Assembly: GCA_002343075.1 (NCBI GenBank)
Contig: DDRH01000028.1
Span: 1-56,344 of the forward strand
DNA length: 56,344 nucleotides
Direction: 5' to 3'
DNA from: Phycisphaerales bacterium UBA2421
Lineage (GTDB): Bacteria; Planctomycetota; Phycisphaerae; Tepidisphaerales; Tepidisphaeraceae
A model generated the notes under the pieces. The model was not told the DNA's origin. It did not search any database and worked only from the letters and a program-made list of their open reading frames with translations. Of this stretch, positions 28,839-39,435 are shown one piece after another (within the stretch, counting starts at the first letter, position 1; every line of letters starts with the position of its first letter). The position numbers and the translations under genes were made by a program.

Positions 28839-29933
28839 ATGCTGAAGCACACGCCGTTCCATGATTTTCACGTCAACGCCGGCGGCAAAATGGTGGACTT
28901 TGCCGGGTGGGACCTGCCCATCCTCTACAAGTCGATCGTCGATGAGCATCATCACACCCGCAACAGTGGTTCAATATTCGATGTCTCGCACATGGGTCGA
29001 GTCCGCTTTAGCGGACCCGATGCGCTCAAATTCCTCGATACCATCCTCACCAGAAAGATTGTGGACCAGAAGCCCGGCGTGTCACGCTACTCACTCGTGT
29101 GCAATGACGCTGGCGGGGTGCTGGATGATGTCATTGTAAGTCGCGACTCCAAAGACTGGCTGATGGTCTGCAACGCCAGCAACCGTGAAAAGCTGTTGAA
29201 GCACTTCCGCGAAGTGCGGTCTAAGCATGACTTCGATTTTGACTTTAATGACCAGACCGAATCCACCGCGATGATCGCGTTGCAAGGCCCGAAGGTCATC
29301 GAACGGCTGGCCGACATTCTGCCCGGCGATCTGCGCGGCCTGAAGCGATATCACTTCTATAACGACAGCGTGATGCTCGTGAAATTCAGTGCTTTTCGAA
29401 GCGGCTACACCGGCGAAGACGGGATCGAACTGATCCTCGGCGCAAAGATGGCGGCGATGGCTATGAAGATGCTCGCCGGCGGCCTGGAAAAGGAGAATGC
29501 TACCATTCGCCCGGCTGGGCTGGGGGCGCGCGATACGCTCCGACTTGAAGCAGGCATGCCCCTGTACGGGCACGAACTGCTGGAAGACCGCAATGCACTC
29601 TGTTCCGGTTTGAATTTCGCGATCGATCTGTCAAAGGATTTCATAGGCGCAACCGCACTCCGCGATGTCGCAACCAAAGGTCCGCCGCAGAAGCTGGTTG
29701 GCCTCGAACTCGAAGGCAAGCGCATCGCCCGGCAGGGCAGCCCGGTGCTGCTCGAAGGGAAACCCATCGGCGAGATTACCAGCGGCACGCTTTCGCCGAC
29801 GTTGGGCAAGAGTATTGCGATGGCTTACATCGATTCCGCCCACACCGCCGAAGGAACTGCGCTAAGTGTTGATTTGAAAGGCACAATCAACCCCGGGAAG
29901 ATCGTGAAGTTGCCGTTTTACAAACGCCCGTAG
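28839..29933 (+). CDS. gcvT: Glycine cleavage system T protein (aminomethyltransferase)
   Basis: A 364-residue tetrahydrofolate-dependent enzyme. The start was set at 28839 (MLKHTPFHDFHVNAGGKMV), the usual GcvT start. Family features include MVDFAGWDLPILY, FDVSHMGRVRFSG, GALD-type region, FRSGYTGEDGIEL and the C-terminal PGKIVKLPFY. It takes the aminomethyl group from GcvH and makes methylene-THF plus ammonia. First gene of gcvT-gcvH-gcvP. Its stop codon lies inside a 62-nt palindromic repeat. Confidence 0.95.
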   Translation: MLKHTPFHDFHVNAGGKMVDFAGWDLPILYKSIVDEHHHTRNSGSIFDVSHMGRVRFSGPDALKFLDTILTRKIVDQKPGVSRYSLVCNDAGGVLDDVIVSRDSKDWLMVCNASNREKLLKHFREVRSKHDFDFDFNDQTESTAMIALQGPKVIERLADILPGDLRGLKRYHFYNDSVMLVKFSAFRSGYTGEDGIELILGAKMAAMAMKMLAGGLEKENATIRPAGLGARDTLRLEAGMPLYGHELLEDRNALCSGLNFAIDLSKDFIGATALRDVATKGPPQKLVGLELEGKRIARQGSPVLLEGKPIGEITSGTLSPTLGKSIAMAYIDSAHTAEGTALSVDLKGTINPGKIVKLPFYKRP

Positions 29934-29990
29934 CATGGGTTTCCAACCCATGATTTGATTTGAGGAGACGGGTTGGAAACCCGTGCTACG
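29929..29990. repeat. Palindromic REP-like element filling the gcvT-gcvH gap
   Basis: Two 23-nt arms (29929-29951 and 29968-29990) are inverted copies at 21 of 23 positions. Each arm is itself a 7-bp hairpin (ATGGGTT/AACCCAT; ACGGGTT-GGA-AACCCGT at 29968-29984). The unit contains the gcvT stop and ends 2 nt before gcvH. The word GTAGCACGGGTTTCCAACCC looks like a dispersed intergenic repeat. GAGGAG (29962-29967) sits between the arms. Confidence 0.75.
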
Positions 29991-29992
29991 AT

Positions 29993-30373
29993 ATGTCTAT
30001 TCCAACCGACCGTACCTATCTCGAAACCCACGAATGGCACAAAGCCGACGGCGATACGGTCGTCATCGGCATTACTCAGATTGCCGTCGATCAGTTGACC
30101 GACATCACGTTTGTTTCGCTCCCCAAAGTCGGCACCAAGGTCACCGCCGGCGGGCGGTTTGGCGAGGTCGAATCGGTCAAAGCCACTAGCGATCTCTACA
30201 GCGGGGTGGACGGCGAGGTCATTGAGGTCAATGATTCTCTTAACACCGACCCGGGCACCATCAACCGCGATCCATATAATGACGGCTGGATGATCAAGAT
30301 CAAATCCAGTTCGCCGGTCACGGGCGGTAAGTTGTTGTCCGCAAAGGACTACGAGGCGAAAGTGGCGCACTAA
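29993..30373 (+). CDS. gcvH: Glycine cleavage system H protein
   Basis: A 126-residue lipoyl-carrier protein. The start was set at 29993 (MSIPTDRTYLETHEW), the normal GcvH start. The lipoyl Lys is in FGEVESVKATSDLYS (about residue 61). The end DPYNDGWMIKIK is typical. It shuttles the aminomethyl group between GcvP and GcvT. No Shine-Dalgarno sequence lies at normal distance; GAGGAG is 25 nt upstream, with a 17-nt hairpin in between, which if folded would leave 8 nt. Confidence 0.95.
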   Translation: MSIPTDRTYLETHEWHKADGDTVVIGITQIAVDQLTDITFVSLPKVGTKVTAGGRFGEVESVKATSDLYSGVDGEVIEVNDSLNTDPGTINRDPYNDGWMIKIKSSSPVTGGKLLSAKDYEAKVAH

Positions 30374-30497
30374 TTCGGGTGGGTCAGTGCATTGACCCTG
30401 TTTCGAGCATGATTGCGCGCATGATCATCTCGTTTTCACTCTTTTCGACTGATCCTGCCGCGCAGAAAACCGGAAAAACTTCCACTATACTGGAGAC

Positions 30498-33440
30498 ATG
30501 CATACGACGTCCGCGCCCGTAACCGCCCCGGCATCGCCCGCCGGTCAGGATTTCTCGCCTGCCAACCTTCTGCGCCCCAGCGACACATTCGTGCATCGCC
30601 ACATCGGCCCCAATGCCGACGAAGTGAAGCACATGCTCGCCGAGATTGGGTGCGACAGTTTGGACGAGTTGATTGACCAGACTGTGCCGGCGGCCATTCG
30701 GATCAAGCGGCCGTTGAAGCTGGGCGAGCCGCGCGGCGAGCATGAACTCATCGCCGAACTGAAGAAGACCGCCAGCCGAAACAAAGTGCTCCGCTCCTGC
30801 ATCGGAATGGGCTATTACGGCACGATCACCCCGCCGGTTATTCAACGCAATATCCTGGAAAACCCAGGATGGTACACGCAGTACACGCCGTACCAAGCCG
30901 AAATCAGCCAGGGTCGGCTCGAAGCGCTCATCAACTTTCAGACAATGGTCGCCGACCTGACCGGCCTGCCCCTGGCCAACGCCAGCATGCTCGATGAGGG
31001 CACCGCTGCCGCCGAGGCGATGTTCATGGCGAGGTCGGTGCATGAAGGGGCGCGCAACACATTCTTAATCGCTGAGGATTGCCATCCGCAGACGATTGCG
31101 GTGGTGCAAACCCGTGCACGTTTCATCGGAGTGAAGGTCAGAATTGCCAACTGCCGCCTGCCAGTCACCGATTGGAACGACGTCTGCGGCGTGCTGGTGC
31201 AATACCCAGCCACCGATGGCCGGATCGAATGTTATAGGTCGCTTTGCGAAGCTGCGCATGCTGTCGGCGCGATCGTCATCGCCGCAACCGATTTACTTGC
31301 CTTGACGCTCATCACCCCGCCCGGAGAGTGGGGGGCGGATATCGCGGTTGGCAACAGCCAGCGGTTCGGGGTGCCAATGGGCTTCGGCGGGCCGCATGCG
31401 GGTTTTATGGCGGTCAAAGCGGACTACGCACGCAAGCTGCCCGGCAGGTTGATTGGGGTTTCAAAGGATGCGCAAGGCAATGCTGCATATAGACTTACGC
31501 TACAGACCCGCGAACAGCACATCCGTCGCGACCGCGCCACATCGAACATCTGCACCGCGCAGGTGCTCCTGGCGATCATGGCAGGAATGTACGCAACCTA
31601 TCATGGGCCGCACGGGTTGAAGCGCATCGCAAAGCGTGTCCACGCATTCACACAGACGCTCCGTAAGGCGCTCGTGCAACACGGCCTCCAGATTGACGAG
31701 GACTCAATCGTCTTCGACACGCTGCGAGTGAGGCCCGCGAACCGGTCATGCAGCGACCTCATTAATGCCGCACTTCGGAAGAGCATTAACCTGCGCGATT
31801 TCGGTGACGGCACGGTTGGCGTTTCGCTCGATGAGACGACCGATCACTCGCTCATCAACGATCTGCTCGAGGTGTTCGGAGTCACCGAGCGTGTCGATCT
31901 GGATTCGCTTGTGGTGACTGTCAACCTCGACATCCCACCAGCGTTTTCTCGCACAAGCGAGTTTATGACTCATCCCATCTTCAACAAATACCACAGCGAG
32001 CACGAACTGCTCCGCTACATCTTCAAACTCATGGGCCGCGACCTCTCGCTCTGCCAGAGCATGATCCCGCTCGGCTCGTGTACGATGAAACTCAACGGCA
32101 CCAGCGAAATGCTGCCAGTGACCTGGCCGGAGTTTGGCGCGCTCCACCCTTTCGCGCCGGCCGATCAGACCAGGGGCTATCAGTTGATGTTTAAGCAACT
32201 GGAGAAATGGCTCTGCGAAATCACCGGTTTCGCGGCCTGCTCACTGCAGCCCAATGCAGGCAGCCAAGGCGAATACGCGGGGCTGCTGGCTATCAAGGCC
32301 TACCACGAATCGCGCGGCGACCTGCAACGCGATGTCTGCCTTATTCCCACCAGCGCACATGGCACTAACCCAGCCAGCGCGGTCATCGCGGGCTTTAAGG
32401 TCGTCCCGGTGGCGTGCGATGAGTTGGGCAATGTGGACATTGTAGACCTTCAAGCCAAGGCCGACGAGCACAGGGCCAATCTTGGCGCGCTGATGGTGAC
32501 CTATCCGAGCACGCACGGCGTGTTTGAAGAAGGCATCAAGCAAATCTGCAAGATCGTCCACGCCGCGGGAGGACAGGTGTATATGGACGGCGCAAACATG
32601 AATGCGCAGGTCGGGTTGTGTCGTCCGGGCGATATCGGTGCCGACGTTTGCCATCTCAACCTCCACAAAACATTCTGCATCCCCCACGGCGGCGGGGGGC
32701 CAGGTATGGGGCCGATTTGTGTGGCGAAACATCTCGCGGCGTTCCTGCCGGCGATTTCGGATTCACAGTCAAAACCTGCCTGCGCCGATTCGCACGCGGT
32801 CGGCCCCGTCAGCGCTGCGCCCTACGGCAGCCCGAGTATTTTGCCAATTTCGTGGGTTTACATCGCGCTCATGGGAGGAGCCGGGCTGACGCGCGCAACG
32901 CAAGTGGCGATTCTCAACGCAAACTACATGGCCAACCGGCTCAAGAACCACTACCCGCTGGTTTATTCGGGCAAGAACGGCCGGGTGGCACACGAGTTCA
33001 TTCTCGACTGCCGCACATTCCAGCAAACCGCCGGCGTGACTGTCGAAGATATCGCCAAGCGACTGATGGATTACGGCTTCCACGCGCCGACGATGAGCTG
33101 GCCGGTGAGTGGCACTCTGATGATCGAGCCAACCGAGTCTGAATCGCAGGATGAACTCGATCGGTTGTGCGAGGCGCTGATCAGCATCCGGCAGGAAATC
33201 CGCGAAATTGAGCAAGGGACGCTCGATCGCGCCGACAACCCGCTGAAACACGCCCCCCACACCGCCGCGGTGGCAACTTCTGACGGCTGGGCGCATAAAT
33301 ATTCCCGCGAGCGGGCCGTATACCCCGCCAAGTGGCTGCACGATCACAAGTTCTGGCCACACGTCGGTCGGGTGGACAACCCGTTCGGCGATCGCAACCT
33401 GATGTGCACCTGCCCGCCGATGACGACACACCAGACTTGA
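30498..33440 (+). CDS. gcvP: Glycine dehydrogenase (decarboxylating), fused full-length P protein
   Basis: A 980-residue PLP enzyme with both halves (GcvPA and GcvPB types) in one chain. Typical start region [19 protein letters not shown] lies after ~30 extra residues. The PLP Lys (about residue 724) is in [19 protein letters not shown]. Other motifs: [22 protein letters not shown]. It decarboxylates glycine and loads the aminomethyl group on GcvH. A 13-residue polar insert follows the AFLPAIS segment. A TATACT box (30486-30491) ends seven nt before the ATG, so a leaderless transcript is possible. Confidence 0.95.
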   Translation: MHTTSAPVTAPASPAGQDFSPANLLRPSDTFVHRHIGPNADEVKHMLAEIGCDSLDELIDQTVPAAIRIKRPLKLGEPRGEHELIAELKKTASRNKVLRSCIGMGYYGTITPPVIQRNILENPGWYTQYTPYQAEISQGRLEALINFQTMVADLTGLPLANASMLDEGTAAAEAMFMARSVHEGARNTFLIAEDCHPQTIAVVQTRARFIGVKVRIANCRLPVTDWNDVCGVLVQYPATDGRIECYRSLCEAAHAVGAIVIAATDLLALTLITPPGEWGADIAVGNSQRFGVPMGFGGPHAGFMAVKADYARKLPGRLIGVSKDAQGNAAYRLTLQTREQHIRRDRATSNICTAQVLLAIMAGMYATYHGPHGLKRIAKRVHAFTQTLRKALVQHGLQIDEDSIVFDTLRVRPANRSCSDLINAALRKSINLRDFGDGTVGVSLDETTDHSLINDLLEVFGVTERVDLDSLVVTVNLDIPPAFSRTSEFMTHPIFNKYHSEHELLRYIFKLMGRDLSLCQSMIPLGSCTMKLNGTSEMLPVTWPEFGALHPFAPADQTRGYQLMFKQLEKWLCEITGFAACSLQPNAGSQGEYAGLLAIKAYHESRGDLQRDVCLIPTSAHGTNPASAVIAGFKVVPVACDELGNVDIVDLQAKADEHRANLGALMVTYPSTHGVFEEGIKQICKIVHAAGGQVYMDGANMNAQVGLCRPGDIGADVCHLNLHKTFCIPHGGGGPGMGPICVAKHLAAFLPAISDSQSKPACADSHAVGPVSAAPYGSPSILPISWVYIALMGGAGLTRATQVAILNANYMANRLKNHYPLVYSGKNGRVAHEFILDCRTFQQTAGVTVEDIAKRLMDYGFHAPTMSWPVSGTLMIEPTESESQDELDRLCEALISIRQEIREIEQGTLDRADNPLKHAPHTAAVATSDGWAHKYSRERAVYPAKWLHDHKFWPHVGRVDNPFGDRNLMCTCPPMTTHQT

Positions 33441-33607
33441 TGCGTGGCGTGGCGTGGGGTTTTAAGCCCGTAATGTCCTGAGTTCCGGAAAGGTTGATGG
33501 ACGATTCGCTTAACTTTTGAACCACTGCATGATGGTCGAGCCGTGCGTTCTACAATATGTGGTTCGGTTGGTATCGGCGATCGCAATTCGCGAGGATACG
33601 CATCTAT

Positions 33608-34582
33608 ATGGCCCACGAACTGAGCATCGATCTTCGCGATGTACGAAAAACCTACGGCGGAAAGGTGACTGCCCTGCGGGGAATCGCCATGCAGGTTGGC
33701 CGGGGTGAGGTGTTTGGGTTGCTTGGTCCCAATGGTGCGGGAAAGAGCACGCTGGTCAAGATCATTATGACCGTCATTCGCCCCTCGCACGCCGCCGGCA
33801 CTGTGCTGGGCAAACCGGTGGGAGATAAACCGACGCTTGCGCGCGTGGGCTATCTCCCGGAGCACCACCGATTTCCACGCTACCTTTCCGGCAGGCAGGC
33901 GCTCGACTTCTTCGGAGCTCTGTCAAAGGTTCCTCGAATCCGACGCCGTCTGAAGGCAGATGAATTGATCGAAGTCGTAGGTATGAAGGATGCCGCGCAC
34001 CGCAAGGTGGGCACCTACAGCAAGGGCATGATGCAGCGCATCGGCCTGGCCGCGGCGATGATGAATGACCCGGAGTTGATTCTGCTCGACGAGCCGACCG
34101 ATGGAGTAGACCCGGTTGGCCGTCGTGATATTCGGGATGTTTTGCTGCGCCTAAAGGCGCGCGGAACCACCGTGTTTCTTAACAGCCACCTGCTCAGCGA
34201 ACTGGAAATGGTTTGCGACCGCGTGGCGATTCTCCTCGGCGGGGCGGTTGCCAGACAGGGCACGCTCAATGAGCTTGCCCTTGGCCGCGGATTTTATGAG
34301 TTACAGGTTGCCGCATCACCCCCGTCCGGCACTTTGACTGAAGGGGAGAGCGCGAATGCGGTATACATGGAATCTCGCCTTAAACAGATGTTCCCCCACG
34401 CCACCGTCGCTGGCGACATCATCCGTGTCGGCACAATCGATCCGCTGGCGATTCAGCCAGTGGTCGACCGGCTACGCTCCGACGGCATCGCCATTAAGCG
34501 CATGCAGTTGATCAAACCAACGCTGGAAGAACTGTTTATGGAAGCGGTGCAAGAGCAAGCGACGAACGGCGTTCAGAAGTAA
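33608..34582 (+). CDS. ABC transporter ATP-binding protein (ABC-2 type)
   Basis: A 324-residue ATPase. The start was set at 33608 (MAHELSIDLRDVRKTYGG); upstream residues are unlike the family. Walker A GPNGAGKST, Q-loop region VGYLPEHHRFP, signature TYSKGMMQRIGLA (YSKGM type), Walker B LILLDEPTDGVDP, and switch His NSHLLSE. A ~110-residue C-terminal extension is present, as in CcmA-like exporters. It pairs with the permease 6 nt downstream. Substrate unknown; drugs, lipids or polysaccharide are all possible for this class. Confidence 0.92.
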   Translation: MAHELSIDLRDVRKTYGGKVTALRGIAMQVGRGEVFGLLGPNGAGKSTLVKIIMTVIRPSHAAGTVLGKPVGDKPTLARVGYLPEHHRFPRYLSGRQALDFFGALSKVPRIRRRLKADELIEVVGMKDAAHRKVGTYSKGMMQRIGLAAAMMNDPELILLDEPTDGVDPVGRRDIRDVLLRLKARGTTVFLNSHLLSELEMVCDRVAILLGGAVARQGTLNELALGRGFYELQVAASPPSGTLTEGESANAVYMESRLKQMFPHATVAGDIIRVGTIDPLAIQPVVDRLRSDGIAIKRMQLIKPTLEELFMEAVQEQATNGVQK

Positions 34583-34588
34583 ACCACC

Positions 34589-35818
34589 ATGACCACACAA
34601 GCGATCGACTATCAATCCCCCGCAGCGAACGGCACCCGGATCACGCAATCATGGGCGCTGGTCGTTGATTCATATCGCGAACTGAACTCTAAGAAGCTTT
34701 TCTGGATCACGCTCATCCTGTCGCTGCTCGTAGTCATTGCCTTTGCGTTTGTCACAATCAACGATCGCGGAATCTCGATCTTTGGTGCCGACTTTGAGAA
34801 CTACGCGTGGAGCACCAACGTCATCCCCGCCGCCACGTTCTACAAGGTGATTTTCACCAGCATAGCGATTCCCTGGTGGCTCGGCGTGATCGCGACCGTC
34901 CTTGCACTGATCAGCGTCTGCAGCGTGTTTCCGGATTTCATTACCGGGGGCTCGATCGATCTATACCTCTCAAAGCCGCTCTCGCGGCTGCGACTATTCG
35001 CGACGAAGTATCTCGTGAGCCTCATGTTTGTCGCGCTACAGGTCTTCGTCTTCGCAGCGGCTAGTTTTCTGCTCATCGGGCTTAAGAGCGGCGCGTGGGA
35101 ACTGGGCATCTTCCTCGCCGTTCCGCTGGTTACGCTTTTCTTCTCCTATCTTTACTGCGTCTGCGTGCTGACCGGCATCATCACCCGCAGCGCGCTGGCG
35201 AGTTTGCTGGTGACCATGCTCTTTTGGCTGTTTCTGTTCGCACTGAATACTACCGATGCCGTGCTCATGACGTTTAAGTCCGCGGCCGATGTGCGACTGG
35301 AAGAACATCGGGGGCTAATCGAACGAAATCAGAAGATCATCGATACCAACCAGAAACTATCCCCCGGCAACCCTACCGCCAACGCGGGCTGGCAATTGCA
35401 GTTGGACGGTGCAAGGGAAACGCTCCCCCGATTTGAGAAAGATGCCGCGCAGCTGCAATGGTGGTATTCGCTCTTTCGGTACATCAAGACGCCGCTTCCA
35501 AAGACAGGAGAGACCGTTGACCTCATGACACGTTGGCTGGTTGAGCCGGAGCCACTCATGCGTATGCATGAAGAATCGCAGAAGCAGCAGGATCAGCGGC
35601 GGGAGGCTCGCCGCAACCGAAACACTGCCGACGGTGCCCCTCCCCCGACGCAGCGAAATCGGAGCGACCGGCTCGATCCAGAAGATCCGGACGTGATGCG
35701 CCGCGTACAGCAGGAGAGCGAGGGCCGAACGGCAGTCAAGCTCATTGGCACTTCGCTCGGTTTCGAGCTTGCGGTGCTCGGGTTGGCAGCGTTTATCTTC
35801 TGTCGCCGGGATTTTTAG
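34589..35818 (+). CDS. ABC-2-type transporter permease
   Basis: A 409-residue membrane protein, partner of the upstream ATPase. Helices: one N-terminal (LFWITLILSLLVVIAFAF), then a soluble segment, then four more between residues 90 and 220 (WWLGVIATVLALISVCSVF, FVAAASFLLIGL and others), and a last one at the C-terminus (FELAVLGLAAFIF). Between lies a long charged region (residues 235-385) with coiled-coil character and Arg/Pro/Asn-rich stretches. This extracytoplasmic or cytoplasmic domain is unusual for short ABC-2 permeases. Planctomycete genomes carry many such pairs. Confidence 0.85.
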   Translation: MTTQAIDYQSPAANGTRITQSWALVVDSYRELNSKKLFWITLILSLLVVIAFAFVTINDRGISIFGADFENYAWSTNVIPAATFYKVIFTSIAIPWWLGVIATVLALISVCSVFPDFITGGSIDLYLSKPLSRLRLFATKYLVSLMFVALQVFVFAAASFLLIGLKSGAWELGIFLAVPLVTLFFSYLYCVCVLTGIITRSALASLLVTMLFWLFLFALNTTDAVLMTFKSAADVRLEEHRGLIERNQKIIDTNQKLSPGNPTANAGWQLQLDGARETLPRFEKDAAQLQWWYSLFRYIKTPLPKTGETVDLMTRWLVEPEPLMRMHEESQKQQDQRREARRNRNTADGAPPPTQRNRSDRLDPEDPDVMRRVQQESEGRTAVKLIGTSLGFELAVLGLAAFIFCRRDF

Positions 35819-35910
35819 CAGCAAGCCGATTTCGGGTCGTACGGAGGCATCGATCTGCGCTAATCCCGTTCTCATTGTCGCGCCGCCGTGCTATTCTGAT
35901 TCAGATCGTG

Positions 35911-37236
35911 ATGAATTTGCGCAATCAGATCATCCGGCCCGAGCTTGTATGGACGGGTTCGCGATTCGAGCGAGATCTTTCGATCTTCGTGAATGCCGAC
36001 GGACAGATTGGCCAAGTCTCCGCGGCGAGATCGCAAGCGACCGCCGACGCGGTAGATATGCGCCGGCGGGCGTTGTTGCCGGGCTTTGTCAATGCCCACA
36101 GCCATGCGTTTCAGATCGGGCTTCGCGCGCAGCAGCAGCGGTTTGATTCAGGCACCGGAAATTTCTGGAGTTGGCGAGAGACGATGTACCGCCTGGTCGA
36201 CTCGCTTGATGCCGATCGGATTTTTGACCTGTCGCGACAGGCTTTTCGCGAGATGCTCCGCGCGGGAATCACGAGCGTGGGGGAGTTTCATTATCTTCAC
36301 CACCCGGAACCGCACACCACCGTTGCCGAGTCGGCCCGCTGGGCCTTCGATACGGCAATCATCGCCGCGGCGCGGGAGGCTGGCATTCGGCTCGTCTTTA
36401 TCCAGACATATTACGCCACCGGCAACGTGGGCCATCCGCTGGAGGGCGCGCAGCGGCGGTTTGGGCCGATCTCGCGAGATGCCTTTGTACAGCAGTTAGA
36501 GCAGCTTGCAGGCACGCTCGACGGCAAGTCGCAGTCGCTTGCGCTGGCGTGTCACAGTGTCCGCGCTGTTTCAATTGAGGATCTACAATTCTTCCGCGAT
36601 ATGGCCCACAGCAACCATTGGCCGTTTCACATTCATGTCGAGGAAGTGCGTAAAGAAATCGATGATTGTCGCAATGCCCTTGGCAAAGGCCCGATGCGGG
36701 TGCTGCTCGACGAACTGCGCATTGACGAACGCGTCACCGCGATCCACTGCACGCACGCTACGCAGGACGACCTAACTGAGTGGATCGCCCGGGGTGCGTC
36801 GATCTGCCTTTGCCCGATCACCGAAGGCAATCTGTCGGATGGGTTTGGCGACGTACCGCACATGGTCGCGCGCGGCGCGAATTTGTGTTTCGGAACCGAT
36901 TGCAACATCCGCCTGGCGGTTCCTGAAGAAATGCGCATGCTCGAATTCGGCCAGCGGCTACGCAACGAGCAACGCGGAATCGTGGTCGATACTAGTGGCG
37001 AATGTGGCCCGTCGCTGCTCAGACTCGCAACGGTCAATGGGGCGCATTCGCTAGGTCTGGCCTGCGGGGCGATTGAGGCTGGGCGCTGCGCCGACTTTTT
37101 AGCGATCAATCTCGATCACCTACACCTGCGCGACACCTCCGACGACGCGTTATGCGACGCGTTCATCTTTGGTTGTGGCAGCGAAGTAATTGATGGCGTT
37201 TGGGTGGGCGGGGAATACATCTCCGGTGGCAGTTGA
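35911..37236 (+). CDS. hutF: Formimidoylglutamate deiminase (HutF type)
   Basis: A 441-residue amidohydrolase. The start was set at the ATG 35911 (MNLRNQIIRPELVW); a TTG 36 nt upstream is possible. Metal motifs: FVNAHSHAFQ (HxH), HIHVEE, TAIHCTHAT, and GTDCN. The HutF signature FWSWRETMY and the LHHPEPHT region fit the N-formimino-glutamate deiminases of the five-step histidine degradation route, releasing ammonia and N-formylglutamate. No hutH, hutU, hutI or hutG is in the window, so it is either a lone part of a scattered pathway or a related deaminase. Confidence 0.85.
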   Translation: MNLRNQIIRPELVWTGSRFERDLSIFVNADGQIGQVSAARSQATADAVDMRRRALLPGFVNAHSHAFQIGLRAQQQRFDSGTGNFWSWRETMYRLVDSLDADRIFDLSRQAFREMLRAGITSVGEFHYLHHPEPHTTVAESARWAFDTAIIAAAREAGIRLVFIQTYYATGNVGHPLEGAQRRFGPISRDAFVQQLEQLAGTLDGKSQSLALACHSVRAVSIEDLQFFRDMAHSNHWPFHIHVEEVRKEIDDCRNALGKGPMRVLLDELRIDERVTAIHCTHATQDDLTEWIARGASICLCPITEGNLSDGFGDVPHMVARGANLCFGTDCNIRLAVPEEMRMLEFGQRLRNEQRGIVVDTSGECGPSLLRLATVNGAHSLGLACGAIEAGRCADFLAINLDHLHLRDTSDDALCDAFIFGCGSEVIDGVWVGGEYISGGS

Positions 37237-37261
37237 GGTCTGCGAGATCGCAAGTCAGCGA

Positions 37262-37954
37262 TCAACTCGGATTTCCGGAGTCGGCGTTCGGATCTCTATT
37301 GTTGCCCTTGCCAAATGCCCCTTCAGTCCCCGCAAGTAGCCGACGAATGTTGCTACGGTGCCGGAAGGCGATCATTATCGCCACAAAACAAGCAAACACG
37401 AGCAGCGGCCATTGCGCGCCGAACACCGGCCAGCTTCTCGCAACGCCGATCGCCACATACGCAACCGGAAATACCCCGGCTGCGACGATGCTGGCGATGC
37501 TGACGATCCGGGTGCGCCAGAAGATGATAGCCCAAACCACCCCCGCCGCCGCCCCCGCCAGTGTGTAAAACGGCCACACGCCCAGCGCCGCGCCGAGGCT
37601 CGTCGCCACACCCTTGCCACCCTTAAAACCGAGAAAGACGCTGAACATATGCCCGGCAATCGCTGCAAACGCCACCGCCAGCCACATCCAGCAGTTTGCC
37701 GCGCCTGCAGCAGTTCTTCCGATGAAGTAGCTCGCTGCAAGGGTAGGAAGCAGCCCCTTGAGCATGTCGAGCGTGAAGACGAGCGCAAAGTACTTTCCGC
37801 CCAGCAGCCGCCCCACGTTCGTCGCGCCGATGTTCCCGCTCCCCGCATTGCGTGGATCCACACCCTTGGTCAAGCCTACGATCAACCCAAACGGCACCGA
37901 TCCCGCAACATATGCTGCGGGCGCAAGGACGGCGAGCCACTCGAGAGACGACAT
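37262..37954 (-). CDS. plsY: Acyl-phosphate:glycerol-3-phosphate acyltransferase PlsY
   Basis: A 230-residue membrane enzyme. The start was set at 37954 (MSSLEWLAVLAPAAYV), giving the usual length; the open frame continues 155 codons upstream without family resemblance. Motifs: GSVPFGLIVG, GSGNIGATNVGR, GHMFSVFLGFKGGKGVATS are the three conserved loops. It transfers the acyl group from acyl-phosphate to glycerol-3-phosphate, first step of phospholipid synthesis. Convergent with hutF (26 nt), divergent from aroA. Confidence 0.94.
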   Translation of the reverse strand: MSSLEWLAVLAPAAYVAGSVPFGLIVGLTKGVDPRNAGSGNIGATNVGRLLGGKYFALVFTLDMLKGLLPTLAASYFIGRTAAGAANCWMWLAVAFAAIAGHMFSVFLGFKGGKGVATSLGAALGVWPFYTLAGAAAGVVWAIIFWRTRIVSIASIVAAGVFPVAYVAIGVARSWPVFGAQWPLLVFACFVAIMIAFRHRSNIRRLLAGTEGAFGKGNNRDPNADSGNPS

Positions 37955-38087
37955 CGCACGCTTGTTTACACGAACAGTGTCAGAATGACGAATACGCCGG
38001 TGGCAGATGACGACATAAGGAGGTGCCTTGTCCGGCCTCATGGTATCCACGCTTCCAAGCGCACTGTCCGCGTCATACATTGCCTGC

Positions 38088-39386
38088 ATGGACGCTTCGA
38101 TCACGCCCACGCCCATCCGTAAGCCGTTTGACATCACGGTCACCCCTCCGGGCAGCAAGAGCCTGACCAACCGTGCGCTCGTGCTGGGCGCGCTGGCACG
38201 CGGCGAGTCGATGATTCGAAATGTGCTGGTGGCCGAGGACACCCATGTCATGCTCGAATCGCTCCAACGGCTCGGGTTCGGCCTCTCTATGTCCGACAAC
38301 AATCGCACCGTGCATCTCACCGGCGGGGCTGGTGTGGTGCCGGCGACGGAAGCCGAGCTGTTTTGCGGCAACTCCGGCACGACCATCCGTTTTCTGACGG
38401 CGCTCTGTTCGCTCGGCAATGGTCGCTACCTTCTCGACGGGATCGAGCGCATGCGTCAAAGGCCGATTCGCGAGTTGGTCGATCTACTGAAGAACCTCGG
38501 CGCACGAATCAGCTATGTTCAATCCGACGGCACCCCGCCATTGCGCCTCGAAGCGCGAGGGCTGGCCGGTGGGCTTGCGCGATTCGGGGCGGCGCAGTCC
38601 AGTCAATTTCTCTCCGCGGCGCTGCAGGTGGCTTCATTAGCGCGAAACGAGGTAGAGATCGAGCTTGCGCCGGGTCAGACAAGCTGGCCCTATGTCGCGA
38701 TGACGATGCAGCTCATGGACGAGTTTGGCGTGACTTGTGAACTGACACGCGATCCGAAAACCGGCGCGCCACGGCAGATAAACGTGCCCAAGTCGCCGCT
38801 GATTGCCGCCGACTACACCGTCGAGCCAGACGCCTCCGCCGCCAGCTATTTTCTCGCCGCGGCGGCCATTAACGAAGGTAGCCGGGTGAGAATCGCCGGC
38901 CTGGGCAAGCGCTCGCTGCAAGGCGATATCGGATTTGCCGACTTATTGAGGAAAATGGGTGTTTTCGTGAAGGTGACCGACGACGCCATGACGGCAGAAG
39001 GCACCGGCGAACTTGAATCGATCACCGCGGACTTATCTGGCATGCCCGACATGGCGCAAACGCTGGCGGTCGTCTGCCTCTTTGCCGAAGGCGAGTCGCG
39101 TCTCACCGGCCTTCACACGCTCCGGCACAAGGAAACCGACCGTCTGGCCGCCTTGAAGGTGGAACTGGAAAAGATGGGGGCAAAGGCCAGCATCGACGGC
39201 GATTCTCTCACGATTGAGCCCCCAGAAGTCGTCCGCGGTGCGAATATTGAGACATACAACGATCACCGAATGGCCATGAGCTTTGCCGTCGCATCCACTC
39301 GGGCCAACGGAGTGACGATTCTCAATCCTGCCTGTGTCGGCAAGACCTATCCGGACTTTTTTGACGACTTCGCACGGTTCGCATAA
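38088..39386 (+). CDS. aroA: 3-phosphoshikimate 1-carboxyvinyltransferase (EPSP synthase)
   Basis: A 432-residue two-domain beta/alpha barrel enzyme of the shikimate pathway. The start was set at 38088 ([18 protein letters not shown]). Motifs: [14 protein letters not shown], the PEP/glyphosate-site loop [50 protein letters not shown] and [11 protein letters not shown]. The GNSGTT loop has Ser in place of the Ala of E. coli GNAGTA. It joins PEP to shikimate-3-phosphate. Followed by the ThuA-like gene 49 nt downstream. Confidence 0.95.
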   Translation: MDASITPTPIRKPFDITVTPPGSKSLTNRALVLGALARGESMIRNVLVAEDTHVMLESLQRLGFGLSMSDNNRTVHLTGGAGVVPATEAELFCGNSGTTIRFLTALCSLGNGRYLLDGIERMRQRPIRELVDLLKNLGARISYVQSDGTPPLRLEARGLAGGLARFGAAQSSQFLSAALQVASLARNEVEIELAPGQTSWPYVAMTMQLMDEFGVTCELTRDPKTGAPRQINVPKSPLIAADYTVEPDASAASYFLAAAAINEGSRVRIAGLGKRSLQGDIGFADLLRKMGVFVKVTDDAMTAEGTGELESITADLSGMPDMAQTLAVVCLFAEGESRLTGLHTLRHKETDRLAALKVELEKMGAKASIDGDSLTIEPPEVVRGANIETYNDHRMAMSFAVASTRANGVTILNPACVGKTYPDFFDDFARFA

Positions 39387-39435
39387 ATTTCCGCCGCTAT
39401 TCGCAAGCATTGTAGGTTGCGGCAGGAGGAGCGTT

